Shown piece by piece: positions 58,587 through 64,000 of a stretch of 64,000 bases of DNA; the stretch's first letter is position 1, and each line of letters starts with the position of its first letter. The translations under genes and the position numbers were made by a program. The DNA is from Zoogloea sp041914405 (GTDB taxonomy: Bacteria; Pseudomonadota; Gammaproteobacteria; Burkholderiales; Rhodocyclaceae). Under the pieces are notes generated by a model. It did not search any database. It was given only the letters and a program-made list of their open reading frames with translations, and had not been told where the DNA came from. The DNA is taken from assembly GCF_041914405.1 (NCBI RefSeq), contig NZ_JAYSDK010000022.1:29356-93355 (forward strand), written 5' to 3'.

Positions 58587-59324
58587 GTGAGCGCCAGGCC
58601 GCGCGTCGACCAGCAGCCGGGTTTCGTGCTGCACAGCTATCCGTACCGGGAGACCAGCCTGGTCGTCGAGGTGTTCAGCCGCGACTACGGCCGTGTCGGC
58701 CTCGTTGCCAAGGGCGCGCGGCGCCCGATGTCCCAGTTGCGTGGGGTGCTGATGGCCTTCCAGCCGCTGTTGATCGACTGGAGCGGTGGCGGGGAGATGA
58801 AGACCCTGGTGCGCGCCGAGTGGCAGGGGGGCCAGCCCTTGTTGGGTGGCCAGGCTCTGCTGTGCGCCTACTACGCCAACGAACTGCTGATGCGCCTGCT
58901 GCCGCGGGAGGACGCCCATCCGGCTCTCCACAAGGCCTATGGCGAGGCGTTGCGGGCGCTGGCCGCCAACGAATCCCAGGAAGTCGTGCTGCGCCGCTTC
59001 GAGCTGGCCCTGCTACAGGAGCTCGGCTATGGCCTCAGTCTGGACATGGAGCACGATGGAACCCCGGTCCGACCCGATGCTTTCTACACTTATATAATTG
59101 AACGCGGCTTGGTGCAGGTGGGTAACGAGGTTGCCGACGACGCCGTGACCGTCCGCGGGCGCACGCTGCTCGACATGATGCAGGGCAACTTCCGCGATCC
59201 GGAAACCCTCGCCCAGAGCAAATCCCTGATGCGCCGCCTGATCCAGTATTACCTCGGCGGGCAGGTGTTGCAGTCCCGCCGCGTCTTCACCGAACTTTTG
59301 GCCTTTCCCGGAGATCCGTCTTGA
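58587..59324 (+). CDS. recO: DNA repair protein RecO
   Basis: 245 residues, GTG 58587. An N-terminal OB fold (GFVLHSYPYRETSLVVEVF truncated to motif HSYPYRETSL; VAKGARRP) is followed by a helical domain. Zinc-binding cysteines seen in some RecO proteins are absent. It loads RecA in the RecFOR pathway. Overlaps pdxJ by 4 bp. Confidence 0.96.
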   Translation: MSARPRVDQQPGFVLHSYPYRETSLVVEVFSRDYGRVGLVAKGARRPMSQLRGVLMAFQPLLIDWSGGGEMKTLVRAEWQGGQPLLGGQALLCAYYANELLMRLLPREDAHPALHKAYGEALRALAANESQEVVLRRFELALLQELGYGLSLDMEHDGTPVRPDAFYTYIIERGLVQVGNEVADDAVTVRGRTLLDMMQGNFRDPETLAQSKSLMRRLIQYYLGGQVLQSRRVFTELLAFPGDPS

Positions 59325-60082
59325 TCGAACTCGGCGTCAATATCGACCACGTTGCCACCCTGCGCCAGGCGCGCCGCACCTGGGAGCCCGATCCCAGCTG
59401 GGCGGCCGTCGAGGCCCACCTGGGCGGTGCGGATGGCATCACCGTGCACCTGCGTGAAGACCGTCGCCACATTCAGGATGCCGACGTGCGCAAGCTGCGC
59501 GAACTCACGCAGATCAAGCTCAACCTGGAGATGGCCGCCACCGACGAGATGGTCGGCATCGCCTGTGACATCAAGCCGGAAATGGCGATGTTCGTACCGG
59601 AGGGGCGTCACGAGGTGACCACAGAAGGCGGTCTCGACATCGTCTCCCAGGAAGCCCGACTGAAGGACGCCGTCGCGCGCCTGGCCGACCAGGGCATCAT
59701 CGTCAGCGTCTTCATCGATGCCGAGCCCGCCCAGGTGGAGGCTGCCGCGCGCATCGGCGCGCGGGTCTGCGAGATCCACACCGGGCCCTACGCCCACGCC
59801 TTCCATGCGGCAGGCCGGGACGCGGAAAGCCCCGCCGTACTGGCCGAGATCGCCAAGATCGCCGCAGCGGGGGAGGCGATCCGTGGCCTGGGCATGCGCT
59901 TCAACGCTGGCCATGCCCTCAACTACTACAACATCCAGCCGATTGCCCGCCTGCCGGGCATCCGCGAACTGCACATCGGCCACTCCATCGTCAGCCGCGC
60001 GGTGTTCACCGGCCTTCGTGAGGCAGTGCGGGAAATGAAGCGCCTTATGCGGGAAGCCGCGGAGCGCGGCGTACGGCCGTGA
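59321..60082 (+). CDS. pdxJ: Pyridoxine 5'-phosphate synthase
   Basis: 253 residues with a TTG start at 59321 overlapping the recO stop. IELGVNIDHVATLRQARR, DGITVHLREDRRHIQD, EMVGIACDIKPEM and NAGHALNYYN are the family blocks. It condenses 1-deoxyxylulose 5-phosphate with 3-amino-1-hydroxyacetone phosphate. Overlaps acpS by 4 bp. Confidence 0.97.
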   Translation: MIELGVNIDHVATLRQARRTWEPDPSWAAVEAHLGGADGITVHLREDRRHIQDADVRKLRELTQIKLNLEMAATDEMVGIACDIKPEMAMFVPEGRHEVTTEGGLDIVSQEARLKDAVARLADQGIIVSVFIDAEPAQVEAAARIGARVCEIHTGPYAHAFHAAGRDAESPAVLAEIAKIAAAGEAIRGLGMRFNAGHALNYYNIQPIARLPGIRELHIGHSIVSRAVFTGLREAVREMKRLMREAAERGVRP

Positions 60083-60456
60083 TCCACGGCGTCGGCACCG
60101 ACATTGTGCGGGTCGCCCGCATGGAGGAGGCCCTGTCGCGCCACGGCGAGCGTTTTGCCGCGCGCATCCTGGCCGAAGCCGAGCGGGAGGCCTTTACGCA
60201 GTCGCGTGCCCCGGCCCGCCTGCTGGCCAAGCGCTTTGCCGCCAAGGAGGCCTTCGGGAAGGCGCTTGGTACTGGTGTTGCTGTGCCGGCAACGCTGCAT
60301 GCGCTGTGGGTCGGCCACGACGCGCTTGGCAAGCCGGTGTTCGAATACACCCCCGCACTGGCGGATTACCTGCGCGAGCGCGGGTTCGTCGCCCATCTGA
60401 GCCTTTCCGACGAAACCGATTACGTCGTCGCCTTTGCTGTCATCGAGAAACCATGA
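60079..60456 (+). CDS. acpS: Holo-ACP synthase
   Basis: 125 residues, GTG 60079. IHGVGTDIVRVARM holds the Mg-binding Asp, and RLLAKRFAAKEAFGKALGTG is the second signature with the catalytic Glu (KRFAAKEAF). It attaches phosphopantetheine to the ACP encoded at 45931. ATGA overlap with nagZ. Confidence 0.97.
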   Translation: MIHGVGTDIVRVARMEEALSRHGERFAARILAEAEREAFTQSRAPARLLAKRFAAKEAFGKALGTGVAVPATLHALWVGHDALGKPVFEYTPALADYLRERGFVAHLSLSDETDYVVAFAVIEKP

Positions 60457-61490
60457 AGCCATCCCATGCCCAGCCCGGCCCGATCATGCTCGACGTGGTC
60501 GGGCACGAAGTCACCGCCGAGGAGCGGGAGATCCTGCAGCACCCGCTGGTCGGCGGGGTGATTCTGTTCGCCCGTAATTACGCCGAACCGGAGCAGCTGC
60601 GGGCGTTGACCGCCGCGATCCGTACGGTGCGCCCGGGGCTGGTGATCTCGGTGGACCACGAAGGCGGACGCGTGCAGCGTTTTCGCGACGGCTTCACGCG
60701 TCTGCCCGCGATGCGCCGCTTTGGTGCGCTGTGGGATAGCGATCCCGCAGCCGCCCGCGCCGCGGCACGCAAGGCCGGCCTGGTGCTGGCCGCCGAGTTG
60801 CGCGCCCATGACGTGGACCTGAGCTACGCGCCGGTCCTCGACCTGGATTACGGCGTCAGCACGGTGATCGGCGACCGGGCCTTCCACCGCCAGCCCGAGA
60901 TCGCCACCGAACTCGCCCGTGCCGTCGTCGGCGGTCTGGCCGCAGCGGGCATGAAGGCGGTCGGCAAGCATTTCCCGGGGCATGGCGCGGTGGAGGCGGA
61001 TTCCCATGTGGCGATCCCGGTGGACGAGCGCAGCTTCGACGCCGTTTGGGCCGAGGACGTGCAGCCCTTCCTGCAACTGGCCGGTGAGTTGGGCGGCGTG
61101 ATGCCGGCCCACGTGATCTACCGCAACATCGATGCGCGTCCGGCCGGCTTTTCGCCTTTCTGGCTGCAGGACGTGCTGCGCCAGCGCGTCGGCTTCGGCG
61201 GCGTGATCTTCAGCGACGACCTGACGATGGAAGGCGCCAGCGTGGCCGGTGACATCGTCGCCCGCGCCGAAGCCGCCCATGGCGCCGGCTGCGACATGGT
61301 GCTGGTGTGCAACCGGCCCGAACTGGCAGTGCGTCTGCTCGACGCCTGGCGCCCGGCGGTTGACATCGATAGTGCCGCGCGCATCGCCGCGCTGCGCCCG
61401 CGGGCCGGCAGCGCTCCGGCGACGCCGGCCGAACTGGCCGACTGGACCGATTACCGGGCCGCCCGCGACGCCATCCTGGCGCTGGCCTGA
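60453..61490 (+). CDS. nagZ: Beta-N-acetylhexosaminidase NagZ
   Basis: A 345-residue GH3 enzyme for peptidoglycan recycling, from ATG 60453. Motifs are SVDHEGGRVQRFRDGFTRLP, YAPVLDLDYG, the KHFPGHGAVEADSH loop and the nucleophile Asp in IFSDDLTMEGA. It is cytoplasmic and releases GlcNAc from anhydro-muropeptides. It lies within the recO-pdxJ-acpS-nagZ overlap chain. Confidence 0.97.
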   Translation: MKPSHAQPGPIMLDVVGHEVTAEEREILQHPLVGGVILFARNYAEPEQLRALTAAIRTVRPGLVISVDHEGGRVQRFRDGFTRLPAMRRFGALWDSDPAAARAAARKAGLVLAAELRAHDVDLSYAPVLDLDYGVSTVIGDRAFHRQPEIATELARAVVGGLAAAGMKAVGKHFPGHGAVEADSHVAIPVDERSFDAVWAEDVQPFLQLAGELGGVMPAHVIYRNIDARPAGFSPFWLQDVLRQRVGFGGVIFSDDLTMEGASVAGDIVARAEAAHGAGCDMVLVCNRPELAVRLLDAWRPAVDIDSAARIAALRPRAGSAPATPAELADWTDYRAARDAILALA

Positions 61491-61504
61491 TCCGGACCCC
61501 TGCG

Positions 61505-63301
61505 ATGAGCTTCGACGCCAAGGCCTTTCTGCGCACCCTGACCGAGGAGCCCGGGGTCTATCGGATGATCGGCGCCGACGAAGTGGTGCTCTACGTTGGC
61601 AAGGCCAAGAACCTCAAGCGGCGGGTGTCGTCCTATTTCCAGCGCACCCAGCTGAGCCCGCGCATCGCGATCATGGTGAGCCAGGTGCAGCGGGTGGACA
61701 CCACAGCGACGCGCTCCGAGGCCGAGGCGTTGATCCTCGAGAACAACCTCATCAAGAGCCTCGGGCCGAAGTACAACATCCTGTTCCGGGACGACAAGTC
61801 CTATCCCTACATCGCGCTGTCCGGCGGAGATTTCCCGCAGATCTACTACCACCGGGGCGGCTTCACCAAGGGCGTGCGCTACTTCGGGCCGTTTCCCAAC
61901 AGCTGGGCGGTGCGCGAGAGCCTGCACCTGATGCAGAAGATCTTCCGCCTGCGCACCTGCGAGGACACCACCTTCAGTAATCGCTCGCGGCCCTGCCTGC
62001 TGCACCAGATCCAGCGCTGCACCGGGCCCTGCGTCGGGTTGATCGACAAGGAGGCCTACGCGGCCGATGTGCAGACGGCCAGCCTGTTCCTCAACGGCCG
62101 CCATACCGAGGTGATCGACGACCTGTCGAAACGCATGCTGGAAGCCTCAGACGCCTTGGCCTTCGAGAAGGCGGCGATGTACCGCGACCAGATCCGCAAC
62201 CTCCAGGCCGTGCTGCACAAGCAGTTCGTCGAGAGTGCCAAGGACGAGGATGTGGACGTGATCGCCGCGGTGGAGCGGGGCGGCATGGTGTGCGTCAACC
62301 TGGCGATGATCCGCGGTGGCCGTCACCTTGGTGACCGGCCGCTGTTCCCCAGCAACGCCCAGGGCTGCACGCCGTTGGATGCGCTGGTGGCCTTTGTCGA
62401 GCAGCACTATCTGGATCAGCCCTTGCCCGGCAAGATCCTCGTCAATCTTGAGCCGGCTACCGTCAAGGAGGCTCTCGAAGAGGTGGTCGAGGGCAAGGTC
62501 GCGGTAATGGCGGCGCGCTATGAGAACGAGCGGGCCTGGATGGGCATGGCCGAGAACAATGCCGGCCTCGCCTTGCTGGCACGGGAGCAGGAGTCCGCCC
62601 GCGGCGAGCAGCGCCTCGACGCCCTGCGCGACGCGCTGGGGCTAGCCGACACGCCGAACCGCATCGAGTGTTTCGACATCTCCCACACGATGGGCGAATC
62701 CACCGTGGCGTCCTGCGTGGTGTGGGACGGCAAGGCGATGAAAAAGTCCGAGTATCGCCGCTACAACATCAGCGGCATCACCCCCGGCGACGACTACGCG
62801 GCGATGCGCCAGGCCCTGACCCGGCGCTACGAGAAAGTGGCGGCCGGGGAGGGCGTGCAGCCGGACCTGATCCTCATCGACGGCGGCAAGGGCCAGATGG
62901 GCGTCGCCAAGGAAGTGCTGGCCGAACTGGGGCTGGAGGCCATCACGATGTTCGGCGTCGCCAAGGGGGAGAGCCGCAAGCCGGGGCTGGAAGAACTGGT
63001 TTTTCCGGACGGCCGCGAGCCCGTGCATCTGCGTCCGGATGCGCCGGCGCTGCACCTGATCCAGGAGATCCGCGACGAGGCCCACCGCTTCGCGATCACC
63101 GGCCACCGCGCCCGGCGGGCCAAGACCCGCAATACGTCGCGCCTGGAAGACATCGCCGGCGTCGGTCCGACCCGGCGGCGCAAGCTGCTGGCGGCCTTCG
63201 GCGGCATGGATGGCGTGCGCAACGCCACGGTGGAAGACCTCTGCCGTGTCGAGGGTATCAACCGGCACCTGGCAGAACAGATATACAATTCACTGCGATA
63301 G
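61505..63301 (+). CDS. uvrC: Excinuclease ABC subunit C
   Basis: A 598-residue dual endonuclease of nucleotide excision repair. The N-terminal GIY-YIG domain is GVYRMIGADEVVLYVGKAKNLKRRV in function (motifs GVYR and LYVGKAKNLK); the UVR motif lies near residue 205 (LEASDALAFEKAAMYRDQI). An RNase H-like C-terminal nuclease (ECFDISHTMGESTVASC, LILIDGGKGQ) and a helix-hairpin-helix pair (IAGVGPTRRRKLL) complete it. Functional partner of uvrB at 30757. Confidence 0.98.
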   Translation: MSFDAKAFLRTLTEEPGVYRMIGADEVVLYVGKAKNLKRRVSSYFQRTQLSPRIAIMVSQVQRVDTTATRSEAEALILENNLIKSLGPKYNILFRDDKSYPYIALSGGDFPQIYYHRGGFTKGVRYFGPFPNSWAVRESLHLMQKIFRLRTCEDTTFSNRSRPCLLHQIQRCTGPCVGLIDKEAYAADVQTASLFLNGRHTEVIDDLSKRMLEASDALAFEKAAMYRDQIRNLQAVLHKQFVESAKDEDVDVIAAVERGGMVCVNLAMIRGGRHLGDRPLFPSNAQGCTPLDALVAFVEQHYLDQPLPGKILVNLEPATVKEALEEVVEGKVAVMAARYENERAWMGMAENNAGLALLAREQESARGEQRLDALRDALGLADTPNRIECFDISHTMGESTVASCVVWDGKAMKKSEYRRYNISGITPGDDYAAMRQALTRRYEKVAAGEGVQPDLILIDGGKGQMGVAKEVLAELGLEAITMFGVAKGESRKPGLEELVFPDGREPVHLRPDAPALHLIQEIRDEAHRFAITGHRARRAKTRNTSRLEDIAGVGPTRRRKLLAAFGGMDGVRNATVEDLCRVEGINRHLAEQIYNSLR

Positions 63302-63316
63302 CCAGTGAACGCCGAC

Positions 63317-63889
63317 ATGCTCTTCAATATTCCCAATTCGCTTACCTGGGCACGCATTGCCCTGATCCCGTTTTTCGTCGGCATCTATTACCTTCCCGCA
63401 AGCGTGATGTCCCCGGAGGACAAGAACCTGGTCGCCACACTGACCTTCGTCGCTGCGGCGGTCACCGACTGGTTCGACGGCTACCTGGCGCGCAGCCTCG
63501 GGCAGACTTCGGCCTTCGGCGCCTTCCTCGATCCGGTGGCCGACAAGCTGATGGTGGCGGCGGCGCTGATCGTGCTGGTGCATCTCGGCCGGGTCGATTC
63601 ACTGATCGCGCTGGTCATCATTGGGCGGGAGATCACCATCTCGGCGCTGCGCGAGTGGATGGCCAAGGTCGGGGCGGCCGGCAGCGTCGCGGTGGCCTTC
63701 GTCGGCAAGCTGAAGACGGCGGCACAGATGTCGGCGATTCCATTGCTGTTGTTCCAGGCGCCCATCCTCGGCTTCGACAGCATGGGGCTCGGCACGCTGC
63801 TAATCTACGTGGCTGCGGTGCTCACGCTGTGGTCTATGGGCTACTACATGCGCTGCGCGTGGCCGGAGTTGAGCAAGCGCAGCCGCTAA
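63317..63889 (+). CDS. pgsA: CDP-diacylglycerol-glycerol-3-phosphate 3-phosphatidyltransferase
   Basis: 190 residues from ATG 63317 (MLFNIPNSLTWARIALIPFF); GTG 63305 is an alternative start 12 bp upstream. It is an integral membrane enzyme with several hydrophobic helices. The CDP-alcohol phosphatidyltransferase motif DGYLARSLGQTSAFGAFLDP (Asp-Gly-x2-Ala-Arg ... Asp-x3-Asp) is intact. It makes phosphatidylglycerophosphate. As in many proteobacteria it follows uvrC and precedes tRNA genes. Confidence 0.96.
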   Translation: MLFNIPNSLTWARIALIPFFVGIYYLPASVMSPEDKNLVATLTFVAAAVTDWFDGYLARSLGQTSAFGAFLDPVADKLMVAAALIVLVHLGRVDSLIALVIIGREITISALREWMAKVGAAGSVAVAFVGKLKTAAQMSAIPLLLFQAPILGFDSMGLGTLLIYVAAVLTLWSMGYYMRCAWPELSKRSR

Positions 63890-63906
63890 AAAGATTGCGG
63901 TTTAAT

Positions 63907-63934
63907 TTGACAGACAAGAAATTTTGCCTATAAT
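63907..63934 (+). promoter_or_regulatory. Consensus sigma-70 promoter of the tRNA-Gly unit
   Basis: Both hexamers match the consensus exactly: TTGACA (63907-63912) and TATAAT (63929-63934), with a 16-bp spacer, 13 bases before the tRNA 5' end. Confidence 0.93.
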
Positions 63935-63947
63935 GGCGGTCTGTCAC

Positions 63948-64000
63948 GCGGCAGTAGCTCAGTTGGTAGAGCGCAACCTTGCCAAGGTTGAGGTCGAGAG
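63948..64000 (+). tRNA. tRNA-Gly (GCC), 3' part beyond window
   Basis: GCGGCAGTAGCTCAGTTGG start, D arm TAGAGC, and anticodon stem-loop CAACCTTGCCAAGGTTG giving GCC. The last ~23 nt (T arm, acceptor 3' strand) are outside the window. Confidence 0.93.

Overview
The window looks like chromosome from a GC-rich betaproteobacterium, most likely a Rhodocyclales (Azospira/Dechlorosoma-like) member. The evidence is the gene order: yceD-rpmF-plsX-fabHDG-acpP-fabF, then ygfX/nadB, rpoE-rseABC-degP, and lepA-lepB-DUF4845-rnc-era-recO-pdxJ-acpS-nagZ-uvrC-pgsA-tRNA. The species assignment is inference; no 16S gene is present.

Region 1 (1-10.1 kb) is sensory. It has a truncated chemoreceptor, a receiver-domain protein whose phospho-acceptor Asp is Glu, an AT-rich spacer, and two large membrane hybrid histidine kinases transcribed leftward. 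Region 2 (10.1-15.3 kb) is a small periplasmic quinoprotein system: a MxaJ/XoxJ-like binding protein and a PQQ-type beta-propeller dehydrogenase, facing a NarL-type two-component pair. A short motif (TTGCCCGAC) is repeated upstream of both the structural genes and the kinase. Region 3 (15.4-20.3 kb) has a QseBC-like two-component pair, a lipoprotein serine hydrolase and an alpha/beta hydrolase fused to a BamE-like domain.

Region 4 (20.4-29.2 kb) is the most unusual part: a divergent, probably light- or photo-oxidative-stress-responsive island. One arm encodes a renalase-like FAD amine oxidase-fold protein, a cryptochrome/photolyase, a DUF2256 zinc-ribbon-like peptide, a DASH cryptochrome and a 4Fe-4S PhrB-type photolyase. 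The other arm encodes an SDR protein without its catalytic Tyr, a DUF3429 membrane protein and an ABC1/UbiB-type kinase. Near-identical palindromes (TTTTGTC-N-TA-GACAAA type) sit at the divergent start. Repeat copies flank the island on both sides.

Region 5 (29.2-41.3 kb) is housekeeping: tRNA-Asn, an aromatic/aspartate aminotransferase, uvrB, a low-molecular-weight phosphatase, rne with a structured leader, rluC-HAD-Rieske-sppA, a tetrapyrrole-methylase-fold methyltransferase and maf. Region 6 (41.3-49.5 kb) is fatty-acid synthesis plus nadB. Region 7 (49.5-64 kb) is the sigma-E envelope-stress operon with its own sigma-E-like promoter, followed by the lepA-to-pgsA block, which is tightly overlapped and rich in GTG/TTG starts. 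It ends in a tRNA-Gly cut by the window edge.

No IS element, prophage, CRISPR array or origin was recognised. All similarity statements are from reading the sequence, not from database searches.
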